From the NCBI GenBank assembly GCA_016781925.1, contig JADDPH010000112.1:9003-43285 (forward strand): a stretch of 34,283 bases of DNA, written 5' to 3'. The notes below the pieces were generated by a model that saw only the letters and a list, made by a program, of their open reading frames with translations, made no database searches and had not been told where the DNA came from. This document shows, piece after piece, positions 23,949-32,351 of the stretch; within the stretch, counting starts at the first letter, position 1; each line of letters begins with the position of its first letter. Position numbers and translations under genes: made by a program. The DNA is from Sphaerobacteraceae bacterium (GTDB lineage: Bacteria > Chloroflexota > Chloroflexia > Thermomicrobiales > UBA6265).

Positions 23949-24710
23949 CTACCGAAGGTTCGGCGCTGTCGCTAGTTGACCAGCCGCCGCGGGACTCGTG
24001 TGCTGCTCGCGGACTGACTGGGTCGGCATCATGTCTGTGGCAAGACCACGAATGATTTCCCCTGGCATGTCAGTGCAGAGAGCCGAGGCACCAAGGTGAC
24101 GGGCTCGCTTTGCATCCTCGACCCGATTGACCGTCCAAACCACGAGATCAAGATCTTCGGCAAAGATTCGCTGAGCGATCTCCGGCGTGACCGTGTCAGC
24201 GCGCAGGGAGATCGCCGTCGCACCTAACGCTCTCGCACTCGCAAACGCTTCTTCGGTCGGCTGATTGGCGATAGGCCGCAACTTGGCAGATGGAGCAAGC
24301 GCCCGGATCTCCTCCAAGATCGACCAATTGAATGAACCGATCACCCACTCGGCGGCTGGGTAGTTGGAGAGTACCTCCAAGACCAAGCCCGCAATGCCCG
24401 GCTGTTTGACTTCGATGTCCAGGCGGAGACGGCCGGCGACGACGTCGAGGACTTCGACGAGGGTGGGCACCGGCTGGCCGCCGCCCGCGTCGAAGGATCG
24501 CACCTGCTCCAAGGTGAGCTCGTTGACGAGGCCCTCTCCGGTTGTCGTGCGGGCAAGGCTGCGATCGTGGATCACCACCGGGACACCATCCGCGGTGGCG
24601 TGGACGTCAAATTCTATCCCGTCTGCCCCGTCATCGATGGCCCGCTTGAACGCGCGAAGCGTGTTCTCCGGCTCGGTTCCCGACGATCCCCGATGGGCGT
24701 AGACGAGCAC
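23949..24710 (-). CDS. Glycerophosphodiester phosphodiesterase
   Basis: This enzyme hydrolyses glycerophosphodiesters (deacylated phospholipids) to glycerol-3-phosphate and an alcohol. I chose the GTG at 24710 because GAGAGGAG lies 5 bases upstream; the frame continues to 24773. The 253-residue product begins almost directly with the active-site strand: His6 in YAHRG, EPENTLRAF (13-21), metal-binding Glu33 and Asp35 in GIEFDVHAT, and His48 in VIHDRS, all expected of the TIM-barrel GDPD family. Further conserved elements are LDIEVKQPG and VWTVNRVEDAKR with CTDMPGE near the C terminus. No secretion signal is visible, so it is probably cytosolic. It diverges from hspR. Confidence 0.93.
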   Translation of the reverse strand: MLVYAHRGSSGTEPENTLRAFKRAIDDGADGIEFDVHATADGVPVVIHDRSLARTTTGEGLVNELTLEQVRSFDAGGGQPVPTLVEVLDVVAGRLRLDIEVKQPGIAGLVLEVLSNYPAAEWVIGSFNWSILEEIRALAPSAKLRPIANQPTEEAFASARALGATAISLRADTVTPEIAQRIFAEDLDLVVWTVNRVEDAKRARHLGASALCTDMPGEIIRGLATDMMPTQSVREQHTSPAAAGQLATAPNLR

Positions 24711-24811
24711 GATTTCTCCTCTCGACAGGCGGTCCGTCGACATCCTGGGCGAACAAAGTCCTATGCATTTCATGTATGTACAAGGGTATCATGGATCCCC
24801 CTCACGTCTAC

Positions 24812-24841
24812 CTTGACACAATCCGTATCAAGGTTTATCAT
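24812..24841 (+). promoter_or_regulatory. HspR promoter with overlapping HAIR-like operator
   Basis: TTGACA (24813-24818), 17 bases, then TATCAT (24836-24841) form a near-ideal sigma-70-type promoter. The inverted repeat CTTGACA-N7-TATCAAG (24812-24832) covers its -35 and spacer. It matches the geometry of the HAIR element (CTTGAGT-N7-ACTCAAG) described for HspR in actinobacteria, with both outer CTTGA/TCAAG half-sites exact. The predicted transcript would start near 24848, about 23 bases before hspR. HspR binding here would block RNA polymerase. Confidence 0.8.
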
Positions 24842-24870
24842 GGGCTCGTTGTTATGGAGGGTGAGACGGG

Positions 24871-25302
24871 ATGACGCCACGGTACAGCGAGCCGTTGTTC
24901 GTAATCAGCGTTGCGGCGCGGCTCGTGGAGATGCACCCGCAAACGCTGCGGAAATATGAGCGGGAAGGCCTGATCGCGCCGTCCCGGACCACGGGTAATC
25001 TGCGCCTCTACTCCGACCGGGACATCGAGCGTCTCCGCCAGGTGAAATATCTGGTGGAGGAGCGAGGGTTGAACCTGGCAGGTGTGCAATTGGCGCTCGA
25101 TTTGACGGCGCGGCTGCGGGAGTTCCGCTCACGCCTTGGCGAATCCGGCGCAGATGGCAAGGCGGATCCGGCTGGCACCAAGCGAGCGGGCCAACTCCGG
25201 CGAGAGTTGGATACCACGCTGGCGATGCTTGGATACATCGACCAGGCGGAGCTGCGATTGCTGCGGGAAGAGGCCCGAGTCCAGGGTCAGGGTCAGGACT
25301 GA
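24871..25302 (+). CDS. hspR: Heat-shock repressor HspR (MerR family)
   Basis: DNA-binding repressor of heat-shock genes, 143 residues. The start ATG has GGAGG (24856-24860) 10 bases upstream. The N-terminal MerR winged helix-turn-helix is clear: FVISVAARLVEMHPQTLRKY, EREGLIAPSRT, then LRLYSDRDIERLRQVKYLVE and the helix ERGLNLAGVQLALDL (to about 78). A linker and a C-terminal helical segment (about 105-138) follow. The HPQTLRKYEREGLI sequence and the neighbouring clpB and HAIR-like operator identify it as HspR rather than a GlnR or metal-sensing MerR protein. In known systems HspR binds operators together with DnaK and releases them on heat stress. It is probably cotranscribed with clpB, 112 bases downstream, giving autoregulation. 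Confidence 0.92.
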   Translation: MTPRYSEPLFVISVAARLVEMHPQTLRKYEREGLIAPSRTTGNLRLYSDRDIERLRQVKYLVEERGLNLAGVQLALDLTARLREFRSRLGESGADGKADPAGTKRAGQLRRELDTTLAMLGYIDQAELRLLREEARVQGQGQD

Positions 25303-25414
25303 CCCCTCGGCGCATGAATGATGAATGTGACGCGGGCAGCGGCGTGTGTTTCTCATGCGCCCGTGCCCCGTTGTATGACCGCGCCCAGCTGGTTGGGTGA
25401 AGGGGTAGGAACCA

Positions 25415-28024
25415 ATGGCGACTCAACAGCGATTCACCGAGAAGGCGCAGGAGGCGATTGTCGCCGCCCAGCGCGAGACCGAAAACCGGCGGCTGGCCCA
25501 GTTTGAGACGGAAGCGTTGCTGGTTGGCTTGCTTGAACAGCAGGATGGCGTGGTGCCGCAGGTGCTGCTCAAGCTAGACGTTGACCCGGCCGTCGTGCGC
25601 AAGGAAGCGACGGCGGAGTTGGACCGCTCGCCCAAGCTGCAATTCAGCGCCGAGCCGCGCGTTGGTAGCGGCGTCCAGAATACGATCCGCAAGGCGGAGG
25701 ACCTGGCCCGGCAGTTCGGCGACGAGTACGTGAGCACAGAGCACGTACTCCTGGGCATCATCGAAGGCGAGACATCGCCGGCGGCGAAGCTCCTCGCTCG
25801 TCATGGTGTTGGTCGCGACAACGCGCTGAGGGCCGTGCAGGAGATCCGCGGGAACCAGCGCGTCACAGATGCCAATCCGGAAGGTAAGTACCAGGCTCTG
25901 GAGAAGTACGGACGAGACCTCACGGAGTATGCCCGCCAGGGCAAGCTCGACCCCGTGATCGGCCGCGACGACGAGATCCGGCGCGTGATCCAGGTCCTGT
26001 CCCGCCGCACCAAGAACAACCCTGTGCTCATCGGCGAACCTGGCGTCGGCAAAACGGCCATTGCAGAGGGCTTGGCGCAGCGCATCGTCCGTGGGGACGT
26101 GCCGGAGGGCTTGAAGGACAAGAAGATCGTCGCCCTTGACCTTGGCGCACTGATCGCAGGCGCGAAGTTCCGTGGGGAGTTCGAGGAGCGTTTGAAGGCG
26201 GTGCTGAAAGAGGTCCAGGAGTCTGACGGTCGGATCATCCTCTTCATCGATGAGCTGCACACGGTCGTCGGCGCGGGCGCGGCGGAAGGGTCGATGGACG
26301 CCTCCAACATGCTTAAGCCGATGCTGGCGCGCGGTGAACTCCATGCGATCGGCGCGACGACGCTGGACGAATACCGCAAGCACATCGAGAAGGACGCGGC
26401 GCTGGAACGGCGCTTCCAGCCGGTCTTTGTCGGTGAGCCGTCGGTCGAGGACACGATCTCGATTCTGCGTGGCCTGCGGGAGCGCTACGAGGTGCACCAC
26501 AAGGTGCGGATCCAGGACTCGGCGGTCGTCGCCGCGGCAGTTCTGTCCCACCGCTACATTGCCGACCGGTTCCTGCCGGACAAGGCGATCGACCTCGTCG
26601 ACGAGGCGGCGGCCAAGCTCCGGATGGAGATCACCTCGATGCCGGTCGAGCTGGACGAAGCCGAGCGGCGGATCATGCAGCTTGAGATCGAACGGGAAGC
26701 GCTGAAGAAGGAGAAGGATCCGGCTTCTCAGGAGCGGCTGGCGACGCTTGAGAAGGAGCTGGCCGACCTTAAGGAGGAGCGGGACGCGCTCCGCTCGCGC
26801 TGGGACCAGGAGCGGCAGGCGATCGGCGCCGTCTCCGAGCTGCGTGACGAGATGGACCGGGTCCGGGTGGAGATCGAGCAGGCGCAGCGCGCCTACGACT
26901 ACAACCGGGCGGCCGAACTCCAGTACACGACGCTCGTCGAGTTGGAGCAGAAGATCAAGGAGGAGGAGCGTAAGCTCGCTCAACTTCAGGCCAACGGCCA
27001 ACTCCTGAAGGAGGAGGTCGATGCCGAGGACATTGCCGAGGTCGTCAGCCGGTGGACCGGTGTGCCAGTGAGCCGCTTGCTGGAGGGCGAGATTGAGAAG
27101 CTGCTGAAGATGGAGGAGCGGCTGCACCTGCGGGTGATCGGCCAGGACGAGGCCATCTCCGCAGTGGCGAACGCCATTCGGCGGGCCCGAGCTGGCCTCT
27201 CCGATCCGAACCGGCCGCTTGGCAGCTTTATCTTCCTTGGCCCCACGGGCGTCGGCAAGACGGAGCTGGCGCGCGCGCTTGCCGAGTTCCTGTTCGACGA
27301 CGATCAGGCGATGATCCGGATCGACATGTCGGAGTACATGGAGAAGCACGCGGTCAGCCGCTTGATCGGGGCACCTCCCGGCTACGTGGGCTACGAGGAG
27401 GGCGGTCAGCTCTCCGAGGCGGTCCGGCGCCGGCCCTACAGCGTCGTCCTCTTTGACGAGATCGAGAAGGCGCACCCGGACGTCTTCAACGTCCTGCTTC
27501 AGATCCTTGATGACGGGCGTCTGACGGATGGGCAGGGGCGGACGGTCGACTTCCGGAACACGGTCATCATCATGACCAGCAACCTCGGCTCGACCGCCAT
27601 CGTCGGGCTCGGCGGGGGCCGCGAGGAGGAGATGCGCCGGCAGGTCAACGAGGCGCTGCGTGCCAACTTCCGGCCCGAGTTCCTGAACCGGATCGACGAG
27701 GTGATCATCTTCCAGTCGCTGACGCGGGAGCAGATCGGCGAGATCGTCCAGATCCAGCTCGACAAGGTTTCAGACCGGTTGGGCGATCGTCACATCACAC
27801 TGCTGCTGACGCCGGGGGCGAAGGAGTGGCTTGCTGCTCGCGGCTACGACCCGGTGTACGGGGCACGGCCCCTCAAGCGGTTGATTCAAAAGGAGGTCCT
27901 TGACCCCTTGTCGATGAAGCTGCTCAGCGGAGATCTGCGGGACGGTGAGACAGTGACCGTTGACGTGCTCGGTGACAGGCTCGCCTTCCATGCCAATCTG
28001 AGCGAGGCTCCGCTCGTCGCCTAA
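25415..28024 (+). CDS. clpB: Chaperone disaggregase ClpB
   Basis: Cytosolic hexameric AAA+ disaggregase that works with DnaK to rescue aggregated proteins. It has 869 residues, the normal length. Order: two N-terminal Clp_N repeats (about 1-145), first AAA+ domain with Walker A GEPGVGKT (207-214), pore loop in [13 protein letters not shown] and Walker B FIDELHT (D279, E280). The coiled-coil middle domain (about 410-525), which distinguishes ClpB from ClpA and ClpC, follows. The second AAA+ domain has Walker A GPTGVGKT (609-616), pore loop GYVGYEEGG (656-664) and Walker [12 protein letters not shown] (D681, E682). I see no ClpP-binding IGL/F loop, as expected. AGGA 5 bases before the ATG supports the start. 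It sits downstream of hspR under the HAIR-like promoter and ends before a strong hairpin. All key motifs are intact. Confidence 0.97.
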   Translation: MATQQRFTEKAQEAIVAAQRETENRRLAQFETEALLVGLLEQQDGVVPQVLLKLDVDPAVVRKEATAELDRSPKLQFSAEPRVGSGVQNTIRKAEDLARQFGDEYVSTEHVLLGIIEGETSPAAKLLARHGVGRDNALRAVQEIRGNQRVTDANPEGKYQALEKYGRDLTEYARQGKLDPVIGRDDEIRRVIQVLSRRTKNNPVLIGEPGVGKTAIAEGLAQRIVRGDVPEGLKDKKIVALDLGALIAGAKFRGEFEERLKAVLKEVQESDGRIILFIDELHTVVGAGAAEGSMDASNMLKPMLARGELHAIGATTLDEYRKHIEKDAALERRFQPVFVGEPSVEDTISILRGLRERYEVHHKVRIQDSAVVAAAVLSHRYIADRFLPDKAIDLVDEAAAKLRMEITSMPVELDEAERRIMQLEIEREALKKEKDPASQERLATLEKELADLKEERDALRSRWDQERQAIGAVSELRDEMDRVRVEIEQAQRAYDYNRAAELQYTTLVELEQKIKEEERKLAQLQANGQLLKEEVDAEDIAEVVSRWTGVPVSRLLEGEIEKLLKMEERLHLRVIGQDEAISAVANAIRRARAGLSDPNRPLGSFIFLGPTGVGKTELARALAEFLFDDDQAMIRIDMSEYMEKHAVSRLIGAPPGYVGYEEGGQLSEAVRRRPYSVVLFDEIEKAHPDVFNVLLQILDDGRLTDGQGRTVDFRNTVIIMTSNLGSTAIVGLGGGREEEMRRQVNEALRANFRPEFLNRIDEVIIFQSLTREQIGEIVQIQLDKVSDRLGDRHITLLLTPGAKEWLAARGYDPVYGARPLKRLIQKEVLDPLSMKLLSGDLRDGETVTVDVLGDRLAFHANLSEAPLVA

Positions 28025-28045
28025 GTCGGCTGTTTGGACGACCCC

Positions 28046-28088
28046 GCACAGAAGCGCCTCTCCCGTCTCGGGGGAGGCGCTTCTGTGC
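28046..28088 (+). terminator. 19-bp hairpin after clpB
   Basis: Arms 28046-28064 and 28070-28088 pair over 19 positions (one G-U) around a 5-base loop, starting 22 bases after the clpB stop. Only short T-rich sequence follows. This should end the hspR-clpB unit. Confidence 0.8.
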
Positions 28089-28200
28089 CGCTTCCACGTC
28101 GATGCTCTCAGGCGGTGGCGTCTGACGCTCGCATGCCGATATCCCCCGGCTATACTGGCGGCGGCACGAGTGGCTGGTGATCGGTGAGGCGGGTGGTGCT

Positions 28201-28335
28201 ATGGACGTCATCGAGGGAATCCTGAAGGCGGCGGCGCTGATCCTGTTCCTGCTCCTTGTCGTCGGCGCACTGGCGGCACTGACGATGATCGTGCTCGGTA
28301 TTGCCACCGGCATCGACGACAAGATGCAGAGCTAA
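28201..28335 (+). CDS. Single-helix membrane microprotein (44 aa)
   Basis: This short gene encodes 44 residues: a short N terminus (MDVIEGILKAAA), one long hydrophobic segment (about 12-36, LILFLLLVVGALAALTMIVL) and a charged tail DDKMQS. The ATG follows GGTGG by about 4 bases. TATACT at 28151-28156 could be part of a promoter. It lies 17 bases before the DUF2905 gene on the same strand, and the two are likely cotranscribed. No known family; codon use and membrane topology make it credible. Confidence 0.55.
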   Translation: MDVIEGILKAAALILFLLLVVGALAALTMIVLGIATGIDDKMQS

Positions 28336-28352
28336 CGGGCAGTCGTCTCCCC

Positions 28353-28589
28353 ATGGTGGACCCAAAGGATCTGGGACGGCTCCTGGTCGGTACAGGCATT
28401 CTCCTTGCCTTGGTCGGTATCGTGTTGCTACTTGGTGATCGCCTGCCCTTCGTCTCGCGTCTGGGCCGGCTTCCCGGCGATGTCGTGTTCCGGCGCGGCC
28501 CAGTGACAGTCTATGCTCCTCTCCTCAGCTCGCTCCTCCTCTCGATCATCCTGACGGTGCTTCTCACAGTACTGTTCCGGCGTCATTAG
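28353..28589 (+). CDS. DUF2905 family membrane protein
   Basis: A 78-residue protein with two hydrophobic segments (about 8-27 and 53-74) joined by the conserved motif LGRLPGDVVFRRGPVTVYAP, which is typical of DUF2905, a family of unknown function. The N terminus DPKDLGRLLVGTGILLALVG also fits. It has no close ribosome-binding site other than weak purine runs. The preceding microprotein gene is 17 bases upstream, so coupling to that gene may help translation. Function unknown. Confidence 0.85.
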   Translation: MVDPKDLGRLLVGTGILLALVGIVLLLGDRLPFVSRLGRLPGDVVFRRGPVTVYAPLLSSLLLSIILTVLLTVLFRRH

Positions 28590-28899
28590 TCCGTCGCTGG
28601 CGGGAACCCAACGCCGACCGATCGTGGGAGCACTGTTCCTCCCCTGGCCCAACCAAACGTGGCCCCCCTGCGACTCGTTCGTTTGGCCACAAGGGCTGCG
28701 ACCGCTGGCGGCGGGGAGGTCATGCCCAACGTGCGGTATTGACGGAGCCGAAGGCCCCCCCTACAGTGCAAGAGTCCAATGTGTCAGGGGACTTTTCTTC
28801 CCCTACCCGGCGTTGGAGCATGGGCGTGGGCACGTATCGGCCCAATGGATGCCCGAGGTGTGGTAGTGGGCGGCGAGACCGCCGTGATCGAGGAGCAGC
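28590..28899 (+). other. Intergenic region before the DUF3352-type gene
   Basis: This stretch of 310 bases has no gene I can support. A plus-strand frame at 28624-28866 contains CPTCG but its composition is not protein-like and it has no ribosome-binding site. It holds the candidate promoter at 28739-28767. Confidence 0.5.
28739..28767 (+). promoter_or_regulatory. Candidate promoter for the DUF3352-type gene
   Basis: TTGACG (28739-28744, five of six -35 bases) is followed after exactly 17 bases by TACAGT (28762-28767, four of six -10 bases). The leader to the ATG at 28900 would be about 125 bases. No operator was seen. Confidence 0.45.
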
Positions 28900-30861
28900 A
28901 TGAAGGTTCCGCAGAGCAAGGTTCGCGCGCGAAGGAATGATGCGCATCGGCCGCACCCGATCTTGTCGGGCGTGCTGGTGTTGACGCTGATCTCGATGAT
29001 CGCCGCGATGACCACCGTCGGCTTCGCGCCTCGGGCGGCCGGTGCGCAGGAAAGTGCGCTGACGACGGCGGCGCTGGCGCCGGATACCTCCCTCGTCTAC
29101 ATCGCGCTCTCGCTCGATACGGAATCCGACCAGTGGCAGCTCAGCAATACCCTCACGGAACGGGCCGGTTTCGATGCTCTGCTGGGAATGCTCGGTAACG
29201 AGATGGATGCCGGCGACGAGGAGTCGCTTCAGCAGGTTCAAGACGAGGTCGAGCCCTTCCTCGGGGGTGAGGCCGCACTGGTGCTAACCAGCCTCGCGGC
29301 GGTCAACACGCTGAACCTCTCTGGCGTCTCCGAGCGGCTCATCGACGCCACCCCCACGACCGAGGATGGCGCGACAGGTGTAGCTGCTATCGTCAATGCA
29401 GCGGATCCGGACGCGGCCGAGGCGAAGGCCCTGGAGTTGGCCGAGCAGCAGGCCGACGACGCTGGGACCGAGATCGAGGAGTCCGAGTACGAAGGCGTGA
29501 CGATCCGTTTCGTCCCCAATGCCGATGACCAGTCCACTGGAACCGCGTTCGCGCGGGTCGAAGACTTTCTCATTGCTGGAGTGGTCCCGGCTGACCTCGA
29601 GCCGATCATCGACACCGCGAACGGCGATGCACCGGCTTTGGCCGAGTCCGAGAACTTCACGGGCCTCCAGGGTGAGCTCAACGCCGAATTCATGCTGTTC
29701 GGCTGGCTCAACGGCCCGGCGCTTAAGGAAGGGCTGGCGGAGCAGGAAGACCTAGGCCAGTCTTTGGGTGCCTTCACCGGGCAGGCACTCGCCGCCTTTG
29801 ACGCCTACACCGGCTTCGTGATGTGGGCTGACGACCCGGGTTTCCGCCTCGACACCCTCTCCATGCCCACGGAGGACGCGGCGGACCTGCCGGGCTCCCA
29901 GAACTTTGACTCCTCCCTCGTCGAGCAGATGCCAGCGGATACGCTGCTCTTCGCCAACGGGATGGACCTCGGGGCAATGGGTGTCCTCGACGCGGTCGCT
30001 CTGGCAGTGGCGCAACTCGTGAATGAAGAGGAGTTTGGGGCCGGCCCAATGGATACCGATGAGGCTGAGGCGTACGCGGAAGAACAGTTCGAGCTGGCGG
30101 AGCAGACGCTTGGCTTCAACCTGCAGACCGAGTTCGTCGACCAGATGGTTGGTGAATTCGCGTTCGGGTTCCGTTTCTCCAACTTGCTCGATCCGAACGG
30201 GATTGGGGCGATCCTGGTCTCCGGGGTGGCCGATCCAACCACGCTGACCGACTCCCTGTCTAAGATCTCCTTCATCGTCGCCGCGGGCGCTGGCGAGACG
30301 ACCACCTACGACACCCGGGAGGTTGATGGGTCGACGGTCAACGTGGTCGAGGACACCACCATCGGCTTCCCCCTTCGGGTGGAGTACGGCGTAGTTGCTG
30401 AGCGGTTCATCCTCGGCTTCGGTAACGCGCTCCAGGATTTCGTCGACGGACCTGATGAGTCGCTCGCCGATAATCCACAGTACCAGGCCGTCATGGCGAC
30501 GCTGCCTGAGGAGCATGGCGCCCAGGCCTACGTCGATCTTGCCCAAATCATTACGGTTGCCGAGGGGTTCCTCGGCGCCTCAAGCGACGCGACAGCCATC
30601 GAGGACGCGAGCGAGCAGTGCGCCGACTATGACACTCAGGAGGACGCGCAGGCGGCCTACGATGAAGATCCCGGTAGCCTGATTGACCTGGACCAGGACT
30701 TCGACGGCCAGGCCTGCGAAGACTTCTTCGGTGCGGGGGCCGAAGCCACCCCGCAGGCGGCGGGCGGCGAATTCTCCGCCATCCGCGCGCTGGCCACGGT
30801 TCAGTTCGAGCGCGAGGGCATGCGCGGCACCAGCTCCATCCTCTACATTCAGGAGCAGTAG
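28900..30861 (+). CDS. Secreted DUF3352-type protein with an embedded Excalibur-like motif
   Basis: This is a 653-residue exported protein; GAGGAG 4-5 bases before the ATG supports the start. The N terminus is basic, then a hydrophobic segment (about 22-43, ILSGVLVLTLISMIAAMTTVG) with a likely cleavage site after AAGAQ. The body has the features of DUF3352 proteins: APDTSLVYIALSLDTESDQW at the start of the domain, repeated acidic alpha/beta segments and a C-terminal RALATVQFEREGMRGTSSIL. Residues about 574-611 form an insert: CADYDTQEDAQAAYDEDPGS then LDQDFDGQACEDFF, matching the Excalibur calcium-binding pattern (DxDxDG-x2-CE with paired cysteines). The whole protein is strongly acidic. Function is unknown; a surface calcium-binding role is an inference. 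A hairpin ends the unit. Confidence 0.82.
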   Translation: MKVPQSKVRARRNDAHRPHPILSGVLVLTLISMIAAMTTVGFAPRAAGAQESALTTAALAPDTSLVYIALSLDTESDQWQLSNTLTERAGFDALLGMLGNEMDAGDEESLQQVQDEVEPFLGGEAALVLTSLAAVNTLNLSGVSERLIDATPTTEDGATGVAAIVNAADPDAAEAKALELAEQQADDAGTEIEESEYEGVTIRFVPNADDQSTGTAFARVEDFLIAGVVPADLEPIIDTANGDAPALAESENFTGLQGELNAEFMLFGWLNGPALKEGLAEQEDLGQSLGAFTGQALAAFDAYTGFVMWADDPGFRLDTLSMPTEDAADLPGSQNFDSSLVEQMPADTLLFANGMDLGAMGVLDAVALAVAQLVNEEEFGAGPMDTDEAEAYAEEQFELAEQTLGFNLQTEFVDQMVGEFAFGFRFSNLLDPNGIGAILVSGVADPTTLTDSLSKISFIVAAGAGETTTYDTREVDGSTVNVVEDTTIGFPLRVEYGVVAERFILGFGNALQDFVDGPDESLADNPQYQAVMATLPEEHGAQAYVDLAQIITVAEGFLGASSDATAIEDASEQCADYDTQEDAQAAYDEDPGSLIDLDQDFDGQACEDFFGAGAEATPQAAGGEFSAIRALATVQFEREGMRGTSSILYIQEQ

Positions 30862-30920
30862 GAGCCAGGCAGATTGGGTGGCTGACACTACCGACGGCAC
30901 GTAGAGGCGTTGATAGCCGA

Positions 30921-30951
30921 GACGGGGTGGCTCCGCAAGGGCCACCCCGTC
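30921..30951 (+). terminator. 13-bp hairpin after the DUF3352-type gene
   Basis: Arms 30921-30933 (GACGGGGTGGCTC) and 30939-30951 pair over 13 positions (one G-U) around a 5-base loop, 60 bases after the stop. The left arm is nearly the same as that of the hairpin at 3985-4018. A longer open frame of the next gene starts at 30910 and crosses this hairpin, so that start is rejected. Confidence 0.7.
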
Positions 30952-31017
30952 GCCATGGATGGAATGCAATGTTGGCGGACCCACCGCCCACGACGCGCAA
31001 CGAACGGAGTGGTTAGG

Positions 31018-32070
31018 ATGAACGTTGAACTCTTGAAGCGGCTCTGCGAATCCCACGGCGTCGCCGGGCGTGAGGACCGCGTGCGAGCCGTCGTGGCCGA
31101 GGAGCTACGGCCGCTGGTGGATGAGCTTCGGGTAGATGTCCTCGGCAATCTCATCGGCTCCAAGCGAGGCAATGGCGGGCCGCGGGTCATGATCGCTGGC
31201 CACATGGACGAGATCGGGTTCCTGGTCAAGCATATTGACGATCGCGGGTTCCTCCGTCTGCAGCCGGTCGGCGGCTTCGATCCCCGCGTATTGGTGGCTC
31301 AGCGGGTGGTGGTTCATGGGTTCGCAGGAGGCGAGCACCGGGGTGTTGTGCAGCCGGCTGCGAAACCGATTCACCTCCTCGACCCCGCGGAGATCAAACC
31401 GCCGAAGCTTGAGGAGTTGTTTGTCGACGTGGGAATGCCGGCCGACCGCGTCCGAGCGGCAATCGAGGTGGGTGACATGGTCACACTCGACCGGACGCTG
31501 GAGACGGTCGGGGACACCGTGGTCAGCAAGGCGCTGGACGACCGGCTTGGGGTCTACGTGATGATCGAAGCCGTGCGGGCGATGTCCGGCACGCGGGCCG
31601 AGGTCCTGGCCGTGGCCACAACTCAGGAGGAGGTCGGACTGCGAGGGGCGACCACGTCCGGGTACGCATTGGAGCCTGACATCGTCGTAGCGCTCGATGT
31701 CACCCTGGCAGGAGACTATCCCGGTGGACCCGACGAGCAGGCGGTGACACGGTTGGGGAATGGCGCGGCGATCAAAGTCATGGATTCCTCACAGATCACG
31801 CCGCCCAAGCTCCTCCGCCACCTCCGCGATCTTGCCGAAGAGCACGGCATCCGGTATCAACTGGAGATCCTGCCGCGCGGGGGCACCGACGCCGGTGCCG
31901 TTCAGCGCTCCCGGGCCGGGGTGGCCTCGATCACCATCTCCATGCCGACCCGGTACGTCCACACGGTGAACGAGATGGCGAACCAGGAGGATATTGACGC
32001 GTGCGTCGCACTGGTGGCCCGGTTCCTTGAAGATGCAGGGTCCCGCGACTACGGCTATGACCAGCCGTAG
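31018..32070 (+). CDS. M42 family metallo-aminopeptidase
   Basis: Cytosolic, dinuclear metal aminopeptidase of the M42 (TET-like/FrvX) family, 350 residues from the ATG at 31018, with GGAG (31006-31009) 8 bases upstream. All expected metal ligands are seen: His62 (AGHMDEIG), Asp174 (SKALDDRLG), Glu205 with catalytic Glu204 (TTQEEVGLRG), Asp227 (VALDVTLAGD) and His315 (TRYVHTVNE). The PDZ-like insertion typical of the family occupies about residues 70-160. Such enzymes form large dodecameric particles that trim peptides. The position next to a peptide-binding protein gene suits use of imported peptides. A glucanase label is often given to this family but is not supported here. Confidence 0.93.
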   Translation: MNVELLKRLCESHGVAGREDRVRAVVAEELRPLVDELRVDVLGNLIGSKRGNGGPRVMIAGHMDEIGFLVKHIDDRGFLRLQPVGGFDPRVLVAQRVVVHGFAGGEHRGVVQPAAKPIHLLDPAEIKPPKLEELFVDVGMPADRVRAAIEVGDMVTLDRTLETVGDTVVSKALDDRLGVYVMIEAVRAMSGTRAEVLAVATTQEEVGLRGATTSGYALEPDIVVALDVTLAGDYPGGPDEQAVTRLGNGAAIKVMDSSQITPPKLLRHLRDLAEEHGIRYQLEILPRGGTDAGAVQRSRAGVASITISMPTRYVHTVNEMANQEDIDACVALVARFLEDAGSRDYGYDQP

Positions 32071-32351
32071 ATTGACACGAACAGGCGTCAACGGGCAGGA
32101 GCACTGGTCAGTTCGGAACCTAACGGGTCGCTCATACGTTTGTGGAAGTACGGGGCGGTTTCCAGGGCTGCATCGCTCTGGAGTGACATGAGAGCGTTCA
32201 GCGAGGCACGGACGGTGGGTTCAATCGGTTCCCGATCCTGAGCGCACTGATCAATTGCGAATGCTGACCCTGGGACGGTTCCGGGCCGCGTCCGTCGCTG
32301 GCAGACCGGCAAAGCCGCCGAGGCAAGTATCCTGACGAGGAGAACAGCACA
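32071..32351 (+). other. Leader region of the second solute-binding protein gene
   Basis: These 281 bases lack a credible gene. The part nearest the start (about 32270-32340) is GC-rich with several short complementary runs (for example around GGCAAAGCCGCCGAGGC), so a structured leader is possible, but I could not match it to a known riboswitch class. No convincing promoter hexamers were found. Confidence 0.35.

Noticed and set aside
25574-27475. Open frame of 633 codons on the minus strand opposite clpB
   Set aside because: It is antisense to an intact clpB, rich in Leu, Arg, Asp and Val as expected for a complement of GC-rich coding sequence, and shows no motifs.
30910-31017. N-terminal extension of the M42 peptidase from 30910
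   Set aside because: It crosses the hairpin at 30921-30951 and adds non-family residues; ATG 31018 has GGAG 8 bases upstream.
32270-32345. Riboswitch (glycine or cyclic di-GMP type) before the second solute-binding protein
   Set aside because: A few bases resemble conserved parts of these classes, but the full conserved core and pairing could not be found.
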